The position numbers and the translations under genes were made by a program. The notes beneath the pieces were generated by a model. That model searched no databases and was not told the DNA's origin. It worked only from the letters and a program-made list of their open reading frames with translations. From JBEVJK01 sp963791325 (lineage in GTDB: Bacteria > Pseudomonadota > Alphaproteobacteria > Rhizobiales > Rhizobiaceae), in the NCBI GenBank assembly GCA_963791325.1, contig CAWBRU010000017.1:69332-133331 (forward strand): a stretch of 64,000 nt of DNA, read 5' to 3'. Shown piece by piece: positions 37,179 through 45,332 of this stretch; position 1 is the first letter of the stretch, and every line of letters begins with the position of its first letter.

Positions 37179-38441
37179 ATGATTGCTCCGAAACCCGGAC
37201 CAGAACGGACCGGTGCCGGACCGGAACGGACCGAAATTCAGGCCCAACGGAGCCTTGAAGTGAGCACCAAATTGAACGCCTTGAACCTCGGCAAATTGCC
37301 GGAAGGCACCTACCGCGACCACCTGTTGCCCGGCCTTGAATTCCGCGTCCGCAAGCGGCGCCGTGTGTGGAACGCCAGACCAGGCGGCGACACCCGCATT
37401 CCGCTTGGCTTCTTCGTCGATGGCGGTCCGGACACGATGGGACTGGCCGAGGCGCGTGAGGCGTGCCGCGCGCTGATGCTGCGCCGCGACCAAGGCGTGC
37501 CCCTCAACGCTCCAGTGGTTACCGCGCCCGGTCAAGGCATCACGCTGGGCCAACTGTTCGACAAGTATGAAATCAAGCGCGGACGGAGCGGTTACCGGAT
37601 CAAATCGCTGCCGAGATCAATGGCGACACTGCGGCGCGGTTTCGCCAAGTGGCTAAATCTACCGGTCGCCAAACTGACCAAGCGTGATCTGAAGGACGCC
37701 CGCGATCTGATCTCACTGGAAGGCAAGAAAATCCGGATTGGCGAGAAGCTGCTTGAACTTGTGCAGCCGGTGTTGTCATGGGCGGTCGAAGAAGGCTGGC
37801 TCGATCACAACCCGGCCAAGGACATCAAACGGCAGCCGAGCAACAAGCGCCAGCGCGTGTTGTCCGAGACCGAGATCAAATTGATCTGGCAGGCGCTTCC
37901 GGCGGTGTTCAAAGGCAAGGAACGGACCGGGTCCTGGGACAGCTATGTCCGACTGATCCGCTTCCTGATCGTAACCGGCACCCGCCTCGACGAGGCAGTT
38001 TCGCTGACTTACGGCAAGATCCTCGACGGCGTCTGGACGCAGCGACCCGAAGACAACAAGAGCAACCGCCAGTTCAAGGTAACCTTGCCGCCGCTCGCCC
38101 GCGAGCTTGTCGGTCAAGGGGAGCCGCGCGCGCTGGTCTTCCCCGCCTGGGACGGCGGCAAGCTCAATAGTCACGCGTATGTCAAGGAACGGCTCGACGA
38201 ACTGACCGGCATCGAGGATTGGGTGTTTCACGATTTCCGCAGGTCACTCGCCTCGCATCTCTCGGAGCGGGATCTGGCCAGCGAAGGCGACATAGATCTC
38301 CTCCTCAATCACGGCAGGCGCGGCGTTCTCGGCGTCTATCAGCGCGCGCCACGCGAGAAGCAGAAAGCGGCGGCACTCCAGGCTTGGGCCGATCTCGTCG
38401 TCTCATGGGCTGATGCCCGCCCGTCTCTGCATGTCGTCTAG
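37179..38441 (+). CDS. int: tyrosine-type site-specific recombinase (integrase)
   Basis: 420 residues. All catalytic positions are found: Arg269 (TGTRLDEAVSL), His351 and Arg354 (HDFRRSLASHL), His378 (LLNHGRRG) and Tyr387 (GVLGVY). The N-terminal arm-binding part contains the DUF4102-like block LLPGLEFRVRKRR. The first residues contain GPERTGAGPERT, coded by a 17-bp near-perfect direct repeat (37,196-37,212 and 37,217-37,233). A downstream start near 37,261 (GTG) is possible. It probably inserted the island at the end of the DUF1513 gene. Confidence 0.92.
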   Translation: MIAPKPGPERTGAGPERTEIQAQRSLEVSTKLNALNLGKLPEGTYRDHLLPGLEFRVRKRRRVWNARPGGDTRIPLGFFVDGGPDTMGLAEAREACRALMLRRDQGVPLNAPVVTAPGQGITLGQLFDKYEIKRGRSGYRIKSLPRSMATLRRGFAKWLNLPVAKLTKRDLKDARDLISLEGKKIRIGEKLLELVQPVLSWAVEEGWLDHNPAKDIKRQPSNKRQRVLSETEIKLIWQALPAVFKGKERTGSWDSYVRLIRFLIVTGTRLDEAVSLTYGKILDGVWTQRPEDNKSNRQFKVTLPPLARELVGQGEPRALVFPAWDGGKLNSHAYVKERLDELTGIEDWVFHDFRRSLASHLSERDLASEGDIDLLLNHGRRGVLGVYQRAPREKQKAAALQAWADLVVSWADARPSLHVV

Positions 38442-38880
38442 GCCACGTCGAACCAAGCAGCCCGACGATCTAGCTGGCTTGGATCTCGATCTGCTGAGCG
38501 GTCTCGACGAGGCCGAGCGCGCCGCAGCCATCGAGCTGCTACGAGATCGGCTTCCGTCGATGTTGGAGCATGCCGGTGACGTGCTGGTCTGTCTCCAACT
38601 GCTGGTCGAAGCGGGCTATCCGAAGCTGATGCGCGAGCGCCGCCGCAACACCGGCCCCGGCGGCAGCTTTCCTGGTCTGGCGCTCGGCGAGGAAGTCGCG
38701 CTGTTCGTACGCAACGCCATGACCTATGGCTGGAGCGAACGGACCGCCAAGATCCGTGGCCGCAAATACGTCGCCGAGAAATCCGGCGCGAGCTACGACA
38801 CCGTCAAACAGCAACACTTCCAATTCGAGAAAAGCGGCCGTCAGCCGCGCAGGATCAGACCGCCGCTACGCCGCGACTAG
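38431..38880 (+). CDS. hypothetical protein linked to the integrase
   Basis: 149 residues from the ATG at 38,431, overlapping the integrase end by 11 bases. Acidic helical first half (LDLDLLSGLDEAERAAAIEL). The second half ends in KYVAEKSGASYDTVKQQHFQ, which reads like a helix-turn-helix with a basic tail (PRRIRPPLRRD). It could be an accessory DNA-binding protein of excision or island control. No close family recognised. Convergent with the GIY-YIG/RHH gene (four-base overlap of stops). Confidence 0.6.
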   Translation: MSSRPRRTKQPDDLAGLDLDLLSGLDEAERAAAIELLRDRLPSMLEHAGDVLVCLQLLVEAGYPKLMRERRRNTGPGGSFPGLALGEEVALFVRNAMTYGWSERTAKIRGRKYVAEKSGASYDTVKQQHFQFEKSGRQPRRIRPPLRRD

Positions 38881-39340
38881 CGCGCGGCCTTGCGCTCTTC
38901 CCGCTTCAGTTTTTCCTCAATGGCTTCGCGGATAAACCGCGACCGGCGCTGTGCCCCGACCAGAGCGTCCACGCGGCGCACCAGATCGTCCAACAAGCGG
39001 ATATTGACCGGATGAGTGTTGAGCGGCGGACGGCCGCTGAACGCCTTGGCTATCTCACTCGAACCGTCATCGAAGACAGCGCGATCAATTGCATGGATCC
39101 CATCACTCATAGAGACATCGAACCACTCGCCAGCGATATGGCCATCGCGCAACAACCAGTGAGTCCGACGCTCGATCCTGGCCCGCAATTCGTAAGGAAC
39201 TTCTCTGAAATAAAGGATCAGCAAAGGCTGGCTGTTGTGCCTCTGAAGGGCCGCTAGGCGACCTTCCGGATTGCAGGACATCCCCACCTTCTTAAGACCG
39301 TTCTCACTCTCGATCAGGTAGACAAAGCCTTACTAGCCAT
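38877..39340 (-). pseudogene. GIY-YIG-like (T5orf172/Mug113) and ribbon-helix-helix fusion, frameshifted at its start
   Basis: From 39,328 the frame reads GFVYLIESENGLKKVGMSCN, the start of a GIY-YIG-like domain, then PEGRLAALQRHN and an ending DGHIAGEWFDVS. A C-terminal ribbon-helix-helix follows (HPVNIRLLDDLVRRVDALVG). No start codon is available in this frame: TAG and TAA lie directly upstream. An ATG at 39,340 reads MASK, and adding one G to the run at about 39,327 would give MASKGFVYLIES, which restores an intact gene of about 155 residues. So there is either a sequencing indel or a recent inactivating deletion. The ATG overlaps the stop of the upstream RHH gene. Confidence 0.65.
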
Positions 39341-39515
39341 CTGATCCCCGTTGCTGTTGCTCCTCTTGCTCAAGCAGCAACTCCACCGCCCGACGAATGA
39401 AGAGCGAGCGCTGATGCGCACCGACAAGGCTGTCAATGCGGAGGACAAGATCGGGGGTCAAATGAACATTCACCGGTCGAACATTGAGCGGCGGTCGGCA
39501 TATGAGCGCCTCCAT
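39333..39515 (-). CDS. ribbon-helix-helix DNA-binding protein
   Basis: 60 residues from the ATG at 39,515. PVNVHLTPDLVLRIDSLVGA followed by HQRSLFIRRAVELLLEQEE is a clear CopG/Arc-type ribbon-helix-helix. Its core closely resembles the C-terminal domain of the next gene (PPLNxxPVNxxLxxDLVxRxDxLVGAxxRSxFIRxA), so the pair arose by duplication or domain exchange. Overlapping stop and start suggest an operon. Possibly an antitoxin-type or island regulator. Confidence 0.8.
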   Translation of the reverse strand: MEALICRPPLNVRPVNVHLTPDLVLRIDSLVGAHQRSLFIRRAVELLLEQEEQQQRGSDG

Positions 39516-39564
39516 GCGCTGCGGCAAGAGGCTGAGCGCTCAACTAAACAGAAAGGAACACGAA

Positions 39565-39696
39565 ATGAGCAGCAGCAAGATCTTCTCCGCGAGCATCGCC
39601 GCAGCCTTCACCCTCGTCATCGGCATCGGCGTGGCCGTCAATCACAATGAACGGGCGAACCGTGTCGCCGTGCCAACAGCGAACCTAGAACACTAA
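39565..39696 (+). CDS. 43-residue membrane protein
   Basis: ATG at 39,565 with AAAGGA eight bases upstream. A short start MSSSKIF, one hydrophobic helix (SIAAAFTLVIGIGVAVNH) and a polar tail ending LEH. Could be a signal-anchored small protein or secreted peptide. It is divergent from the RHH gene. No family recognised. Confidence 0.5.
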   Translation: MSSSKIFSASIAAAFTLVIGIGVAVNHNERANRVAVPTANLEH

Positions 39697-39770
39697 CCGG
39701 CTGATCTGCCTCACCACCAACAATCGGCCCGATGCAGCGCGCTATTGCCACTGATCCGGGGAGGCACACC

Positions 39771-39955
39771 ATGACTTCTCACTGTCGCTGAACTGAAAGC
39801 CTTGCCCATCGGCACGCCCGTTGCGTTGCCTGATGGCGCCGACGCCTATCCCGACTTCCTGATCGCCGAGCGCCTCACCAGCACGGGTTGCCGAGATTGC
39901 CGACGATTGCGTGTGGATCGCCATCGACGGCCATCGGCCGGAACTGGATGAATAG
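39771..39955 (+). pseudogene. frameshifted small hypothetical gene
   Basis: After the ATG at 39,771 the reading hits a stop within seven codons. One base over, it continues LTVAELKALPIGTPVALPDG then ADAYPDFLIAERL, and after another shift near 39,890 gives VAEIADDCVWIAIDGHRPEL and a stop at 39,955. The joined product of about 61 residues looks like a real small protein. Two indels in under 200 bases indicate decay or sequencing error. Confidence 0.5.
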
Positions 39956-40053
39956 GAAAATCGGGTTCAGGTGTGATTCTGGGAGGACCAATCGGGAAGC
40001 CACCTCATTGGGCGGCTTTGTCGGCGCACTGCTGCGGGCCTGGCATGCCGCTT

Positions 40054-40092
40054 GGACAGGCCGCCCATGGTCTTGAACCATGAGCTTCCTGT
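40054..40092. repeat. degenerate island repeat, copy 1
   Basis: CTTGGACAGGCCGCCCAT begins a 39-base block ending TGAGCTTCCT. It aligns with copy 2 at 41,570-41,608 at roughly 80 % identity by eye, same orientation. On the minus strand both can encode GSSxFxTMGGLxK, so these may be pieces of related coding sequences. Confidence 0.45.
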
Positions 40093-40106
40093 CCATTTGG
40101 CGCGCC

Positions 40107-40960
40107 CTACTGAAGCGCAGAGGATGAAGAACCTTCAACGGCATTCTCGCCGCTCCGGCGATGAATGAGCAGGCGCCCGTTGTCGGTTTGGCCGAAGAAG
40201 AGGTCAGCGTCGGCCAACTTCGGCTCCAGCGCTTTTACCGCTGCTGCCATCGCCAGCGGATCGGCCGGCCAGTCTTTCCTCGTCGCAAGAGTGCCGTCCT
40301 GAACCTTGGAGAGCGTGACGTACAACTCCTCGAGCGTGCCGGTCCAATCGGGACGGCCAGCCATCATCAACCCGAGGGCATTCGCCACGGGCCCGCTGTA
40401 CTCGAACACGCGATTGAACTACCGTCGGAAACTCGACCACAGGACCGCCGTTGCAGCACTCCAGCCATTCGATTTCGGATTTTATCCAATCCTTGAGTGC
40501 AAGCGGGGCCTCACCGAACGTGTTGGTAGAGCTGTCGGTCATCACAAAGCCCTCAGGGGTGAGAACTGCCCACCGGTTAGTCACTGGCATCCCGACAATG
40601 AGTGGCTCGACGTAGCCGCCGTCTTCGACCTGCCATCCAACGACTGGCTCCCGCAGGACACGCTCGCGGTCAAAGCTGCCATCCGACAGTGGCATCAGGT
40701 AGACGACAAAGAAGCCTGGCGGCGCCGGGATGATGGTCGGCTTGGCCGCTGGGACACCGGTAGCAAGCGGAACCTTGCCGACGATCTCCCGACGAGCAAG
40801 GGCACGCACCAGCCTCCTTGCCTTCATTCTCCCTCGCTGAGGCGGCGCCGTCAGGCACGGGTGAATTGGCGAGGTGTTCGAGATCCTGACCAATCAAGTT
40901 GTCGAGCTCGGCAAGTATACAAGCCAGACGCTGAACCAGATCATCGATTGCGACACTCAT
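40107..40960 (-). pseudogene. hypothetical island gene split by frameshifts
   Basis: ATG at 40,960 has AAGGAG seven bases upstream and starts SVAIDDLVQRLACILAELDN. Near 40,800 the protein-like frame changes to one reading PTIIPAPPGFFVVYLMPLSD and VGMPVTNRWAVLTPEGFVMT. Near 40,412 it changes again to EYSGPVANALGLMMAGRPDW and ends at 40,107. An alternative start for the middle part is the ATG at 40,827, which has its own GAGGGAGA site, so these may be two genes. Cargo of the island; no domain recognised. Confidence 0.5.
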
Positions 40961-41832
40961 CTTTAGCTCCTTTGTTCCATCAAGCATGACAAAAATCAAG
41001 TAAACGTCCATGCTTTAGACAGTATTTCTTTTCAGAATAACTGTAGCACGCGTGATGTTTGCCGCAAGCGATCTCAAGTAGTACTTTCTTTCTACCATCG
41101 CGATCTGTTCAACCTGAACAGGTGTTGCGACCAAATGGTCAGGCGGATCCGGCTCAGCCGAGCTTGACGACGATGGCAGTCTCGAAATCGAGCTGTCATT
41201 CCACCTCGACGAAGTAGCCATGCTCAATGCTGTCCGGGAGACTCTTCAACAGACTGCTAGCGGCCCACGTGACGGTTTCGCGCAGCTTGGTACGTGCACA
41301 GGCGGCTTCGTTGCCGATGGACGCGGCTTCGAGTGGGCGGGTACCCCTACCCCGCCGCCATCCCCGGCAAGATGCCTTATGGAACTCCATCGTGGCGCAT
41401 ACAAACCCGCGCGAAGGACTTGCTGAAAATTCCGAATGGGCCTTGCCCACATTCACACGCCAGCCGATGTCAACGATGGCGCTTGGCCTTGGATTGTGTG
41501 AGCGGTGGCAGAGTGGCTGCGGGTCCCCTGTGAGTCAGATGAAGATTAGCACCGGGATCAGGAAGTGGCTTGGTCAGGCCGCCCATAGTCGCGAAACCTG
41601 AGCTTCCTTCTTGGGTCCCATGAACTCGTAAAACGGCACGGCCGACCTGGTCCGGTCTGCTTTCGAGCTGAAGGTGCTTCTTCTTCACGACCGCTGCCAT
41701 GTCGCAGAAGGGCCAAGAAGAACGAACGTCAGGTCTCGACCATTACGGCTTGAGCATAGAAGCCACAGATCGCTAAGCAGTTCCTTGTCTGCCCAGGGAG
41801 ACCGTGTCAGCCTACGATCCTAGGAGCTATCT
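40961..41832. other. gene-poor end of the island
   Basis: About 870 bases of A+T-richer sequence. A minus-strand stretch near 41,400-41,196 (TWAASSLLKSLPDSIEHGYF) and one near 41,700-41,560 (AAVVKKKHLQLESRPDQVG) look like broken coding remnants. Repeat copy 2 lies at 41,570-41,608. No intact gene is supported. Confidence 0.4.
41570..41608. repeat. degenerate island repeat, copy 2
   Basis: CTTGGTCAGGCCGCCCAT begins a block that matches copy 1 (40,054-40,092) through TGAGCTTCCT. It lies inside a broken minus-strand frame. See copy 1. Confidence 0.45.
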
Positions 41833-42816
41833 ATGTCGCGCATCGTTGTAATCGGTGGTAGCGGCCACGTCGGCAGCTATTTGGTTCCCGCACTTGCCCA
41901 GCGAGGGCACGAAGTTGTGAACGTAAGCCGTGGCGCTGCGAAGCCATATCGTCCCCATTTCGCCTGGAGCCTGGTTGAAAACGTCACGCTCGACCGAGGA
42001 GCGGAAGAGAAGGCGGGCCGGTTTGGGGCAATGATCGCCGAGCTTCGCCCCGATATTGTCGTGGACATGATCTCGTTCGATCTGCGAAGCACGCAGCATC
42101 TGGTGGAGGCCCTGCGCGGCAAGATCGAGCAGTATCTCTTCTGCAGCTCGATTTGGGTGTACGGCCGCCTGTCCACGGTCCCTTCTGCAGAGGTGGATCC
42201 GCCGAACCCGATAGACGCTTACGGACGCGGCAAGGCGGAGAGCGAAGCGTGGCTCATGCAGCAATCGCGAGCGAACGGCTTTCCGGCGACGTGCTTTCGT
42301 CCCGGCCACATCGTTGGTGAGGGCTGGGTGCCGATCAACCCGATCGGCAATGCCAATCCCGACATCTTCTCGCTGATCGCTCGCGGCGATGAGCTGATCT
42401 TGCCAAACCTTGGACTGGAGACCGTCCATCATGTGCACGCCGATGATGTCGCGCAGTGGGTGATCTGCGCAATCGAGAACCGTGCCGCCTCCTTGGCCGA
42501 AGTGTTCAACTCGGTGTCCGAGCAGGCCGTCAACCTGCGGGGCTACGCCGAGACTGTCTACCGATGGTTCGGCAAGGAGCCGCGGATCTCGTACCAGCCC
42601 TTTGATCAATGGATTCGCAGTCTCGGAGATTGGGCCGAAAGCACGCGTGGCCACATCATCCGCAGCTCCTCGCACTCAATCGAAAAGAGCCGCCAGCGCC
42701 TTGGGTACAGGCCTCGTTACACGAGCCCCGAGGCCGTTTATCAATCGGTGATGGCACTAGTTGCATCGGGGAAGATCGCTGTTCTCGACAGCGACCGTGC
42801 GAGCGTGAGCGGCTAG
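41833..42816 (+). CDS. NAD-dependent epimerase/dehydratase family protein
   Basis: 327 residues. The extended-SDR NAD loop GGSGHVGSYLVPALAQRGHE begins near residue 8. The active-site Tyr-x-x-x-Lys is YGRGKAESE (after NPIDA, near 133). SSIWVYGR supplies the Ser. The substrate is probably a sugar derivative; the absence of glycan genes nearby and the company of PanE-like and SDR genes argue for sugar catabolism. First intact gene after the island. A second epimerase sits at 45,333. Confidence 0.82.
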   Translation: MSRIVVIGGSGHVGSYLVPALAQRGHEVVNVSRGAAKPYRPHFAWSLVENVTLDRGAEEKAGRFGAMIAELRPDIVVDMISFDLRSTQHLVEALRGKIEQYLFCSSIWVYGRLSTVPSAEVDPPNPIDAYGRGKAESEAWLMQQSRANGFPATCFRPGHIVGEGWVPINPIGNANPDIFSLIARGDELILPNLGLETVHHVHADDVAQWVICAIENRAASLAEVFNSVSEQAVNLRGYAETVYRWFGKEPRISYQPFDQWIRSLGDWAESTRGHIIRSSSHSIEKSRQRLGYRPRYTSPEAVYQSVMALVASGKIAVLDSDRASVSG

Positions 42817-42822
42817 AGTGCT

Positions 42823-43128
42823 GGGTGATCACCGGATCTGGACAACGTTCCGCGCCCAATTGGACGAAGTCTTCCTGAACGCGGGAATTACGCCGAACGT
42901 CATTTTCGAATCCGGGGGACAGTGGGGATCTTCGGCGCCGTCGGAACGGGCTTGCTTGCACGATATCGGCGAAAAGCTCCGCTGCATTTTTCTGCCACAG
43001 CACTCAGGTTGCTCGTCCGATTTCGGATATCGACATCAAGCTCTTTACCGACGCTGTTTGGCACCACGACAATCAGAACCCATGTCTGACGGAATTCCTA
43101 GAGATCATGGAGCAAGGCGCTAAGATTT
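42823..43128 (+). pseudogene. remnant of a LysR-type regulator (C-terminal effector domain)
   Basis: Three frames join to a LysR substrate-binding C-terminus: FRAQLDEVFLNAGITPNVIF from about 42,850, then GIFGAVGTGLLARYRRKAPL, then VRPISDIDIKLFTDAVWHHD and EFLEIMEQGAKI before a stop near 43,126. The DNA-binding half is gone. This is a truncated, frameshifted pseudogene next to the sugar locus and may mark the scar of the island's right end. Confidence 0.65.
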
Positions 43129-43467
43129 GACGTAAGTGAGACTGAACGTAAGGTAGCGCTACCGTGGATAGCAGGTCGATCGGTGTCACCTGCTGGGCTT
43201 GGCAGCCGGATGCCGCTGATTCCTAACTTGTCCCATCCAATCGCCGACAATATCGCGTCCGGGAACCTCGGCGATCTCCAAGGCCACCGGTCTGTCGCGC
43301 CAGGCTGTTTTTTGGGCATCCGAGAATGGCAGTTAGAAGCCGAACGCACACTTCCGACATGGGCTCTGTGCCCCGACTAACGCATGCGCCGAGCGCTGGA
43401 TCAGTACTGGGCCGTCGTAGGTGGCAGCCGCGGAACTCCCTCAACCTGTCATTGACGCTGTCCAGCA
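43129..43467. other. intergenic region with an orphan LacI-type operator
   Basis: About 340 bases between the LysR remnant and the PanE-like gene stop. It contains GGTAGCGCTACC at 43,152-43,163 (listed separately) and otherwise only short chance frames. Confidence 0.45.
43152..43163. promoter_or_regulatory. orphan LacI-type operator core
   Basis: GGTAGCGCTACC is a perfect 12-bp palindrome identical to the core of the operator at 25,949-25,964. The flanking bases (A before, G after) do not continue the symmetry. There is no intact gene start within 100 bases; it follows the LysR remnant, so its target gene may have been lost. Confidence 0.5.
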
Positions 43468-44397
43468 TCACAAGAATCCCATTGAAGCTTCCCGGCCCTT
43501 CACCAGAGCGAGCACCGCTCTATTGAGCGGTAGCGCCAGGCCATGTTTATCGGCGAGCCGCACCGCCTGACCGTTGATCGTATCGATCTCGGTGCGCCGG
43601 CCGGCCTCAACGTCCTGTAGCATAGACGCCTTGCCACCGGCCGTCCTGAAGAGGTCCCGGTTAAAGGCGATGCGCTCGTCGGCATCGAGTTCGATTCCTT
43701 CGGCGCGCGCCGCCAGGCACGCTTCCCGCGTCAATTCATCTACGATGTTCAACACGACATCGTTGGTCGACATCATGGTCGTGGCCAGGCCGGTCAGCGC
43801 GGCGGTCGGCAGCGAGCCGCAATTCAACACCCATTTGGCAAAGATCTCGGCTCGGATTGCGGCCTCGTTCATCAGTTTGACCTCGTAATTGGAGCCGCGC
43901 AACGCATTGCTGGCTGCGGTGGCTGCCGCGCTCCAGGCCGATCCGGCAGGGCCAAGGGTCGTGGCGCGAACGCCGGTATGATGGGAGCGACCCGGTCCCA
44001 TCATTGCGGCGCTGTGGAGAGAAACCCCTATGACCAAAGGACTCCCGGGAAAGGCGGTCCGCAGGACGTCTTCATTGCCGAGGCCGTTCTGCAACGTGAG
44101 GATAATTGTGGCAGGACCTACCATCGGACGCACGGCTTCCGCCGCGGCAGCAGTGGCAAAGCCCTTCACCTGAAACAGGATGAGGTCCGCTGTGACCCCG
44201 GTGTTGGTCCGGTCTGTCGCTCGCAGCGGGTATACCCTCTCGTGCCCGTCCGGCCCAATAATGATCATACCGACTTCGTTGATCGCGGACACTATGGCGG
44301 GGTTTGCTTCGACGATCGACACATCGTTGCCGCCGTCATGCAGCATCCCGGCATAAATGCCGCCCATCGCTCCGCCGCCCACAACAATTGCGCGCAT
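43468..44397 (-). CDS. ketopantoate reductase family protein, second paralogue
   Basis: 309 residues from the ATG at 44,397. Rossmann loop GGGAMGGIYAGMLHDGGNDV, TLQNGLGNED near 98, and FAKWVLNCGSLPTAALTG with the catalytic-type Lys. ASMLQDVEAGRRTEIDTING is nearly the same as the block in the copy at 14,334 (ASMLQDVQANRQTEIEVING). The two are clear paralogues, both next to MBL and FadR-type genes. It is probably a sugar-acid dehydrogenase. It lies 20 bases after the SDR gene, so the two are one operon. Confidence 0.87.
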   Translation of the reverse strand: MRAIVVGGGAMGGIYAGMLHDGGNDVSIVEANPAIVSAINEVGMIIIGPDGHERVYPLRATDRTNTGVTADLILFQVKGFATAAAAEAVRPMVGPATIILTLQNGLGNEDVLRTAFPGSPLVIGVSLHSAAMMGPGRSHHTGVRATTLGPAGSAWSAAATAASNALRGSNYEVKLMNEAAIRAEIFAKWVLNCGSLPTAALTGLATTMMSTNDVVLNIVDELTREACLAARAEGIELDADERIAFNRDLFRTAGGKASMLQDVEAGRRTEIDTINGQAVRLADKHGLALPLNRAVLALVKGREASMGFL

Positions 44398-44417
44398 ATC
44401 ATTGCTCCATGCTTCGC

Positions 44418-45188
44418 TTAGATCGCCGTCTGGCCGCCGTCAGCGGTGAAGAAAGCTCCCGTCACATAGGCGGCCTCGTCTGAGGCCAACCACAGATAAA
44501 GGGGCGCCACATCCGTAACCCTTCCTGGGCGGCCGGCCGGTATGCTGCGCACCAGGTCGGCGACCATCGCCGGGTTTGCCATGATGCCTGCGTTGAGCGG
44601 CGTGTCGATGAACCCAGGGATCACGGCGTTGACGCGAATGCCGCTGCGCGCGTAGTCGACGGCCATGACCCTGACCAGGCCGTGAGTCCCAGCCTTGCTG
44701 GCGCTGTAGGCGTGCTCTGCGGCGCAAGCGCCATACGAGCCGCAAGGCGAACCGGTGACGATTATTGAACCGCCTCCGCCGGCGAGCAAGGCACGCACGG
44801 CGTGTTTGCACGTCAAGAACATGCCGGTGAGGTTGGTGTCGATGGTGCGTTGCCAGACCTCGAGCTCAAGCTCATGTACCTGCGCATCTCCGAAGCCGGC
44901 AAGCTCAATGCCCGCCACACCCACCCCAACATCAAGTCCACCCCACGCCCTAGTGATCGCGGCGACGCTGTGCTGAACCTGAACCTCGTCTGATACATCA
45001 CATTCAAGCGACAGAGCTTCGCCCCCCGCTGCGGCAATCTGCGCCAAAGTGTCCGCCAGCCCGACACGATTGTGATCGAGGAGTGCTACGCGCGCACCCT
45101 CCAGAGCATAGAGCAGCGCGACCGCTTGACCGATACCGCTCGCAGCCCCGGTGACCATTGTCCGTTTACCCGCAAGACGACCTGGCAT
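44418..45188 (-). CDS. SDR family oxidoreductase
   Basis: 256 residues, classical SDR. TGAASGIGQAVALLYALEGA (cofactor loop, near 13), CDVSD, NTLG-type motif replaced by GVAGIE, the catalytic Ser in TGSPCGS, and YSASKAG. It ends FFTADGGQTAI, the usual C-terminus. A sugar or polyol dehydrogenase by context. First gene of the short leftward operon. Note that NAG is replaced by GVAG in the conserved loop, a minor deviation. Confidence 0.87.
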   Translation of the reverse strand: MPGRLAGKRTMVTGAASGIGQAVALLYALEGARVALLDHNRVGLADTLAQIAAAGGEALSLECDVSDEVQVQHSVAAITRAWGGLDVGVGVAGIELAGFGDAQVHELELEVWQRTIDTNLTGMFLTCKHAVRALLAGGGGSIIVTGSPCGSYGACAAEHAYSASKAGTHGLVRVMAVDYARSGIRVNAVIPGFIDTPLNAGIMANPAMVADLVRSIPAGRPGRVTDVAPLYLWLASDEAAYVTGAFFTADGGQTAI

Positions 45189-45259
45189 GTTCCCCGTGAC
45201 AGAAGGCAGACAAGACTAACCCTTAAGCCGTCCCACGCCATCGTTCAATAGTATGTTAG

Positions 45260-45273
45260 GATTATAATACAAG
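45260..45273. promoter_or_regulatory. candidate shared operator in divergent promoter
   Basis: GATTATAATACAAG lies in the 144-base gap between the SDR gene (minus) and the epimerase (plus). It matches GATTATACTATAAG at 48,454-48,467 in 12 of 14 positions. Both gaps are promoter regions around the FadR-type regulator gene, so it may be its binding site. The A+T content could also reflect -10 elements. Confidence 0.4.
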
Positions 45274-45332
45274 CTGGAAATCAGGCGCGAGGATCGCTAG
45301 AGTTGCTCGGTCGATCAGGGAGGACGCGCGCG

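Larger units (their letters stand above)
37116..41832. mobile_element. decayed integrative genomic island
   Basis: A tyrosine recombinase begins right after the iron operon. Several short hypothetical, ribbon-helix-helix and frameshifted genes follow, with lower G+C and more A+T-rich gaps than the flanks. A degenerate 39-base repeat occurs twice. No attachment-site direct repeat was found by eye, so the right end (about 41.8 kb, before the first intact sugar gene) is a guess; it could reach 43.4 kb, where a LysR remnant lies. Confidence 0.55.
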
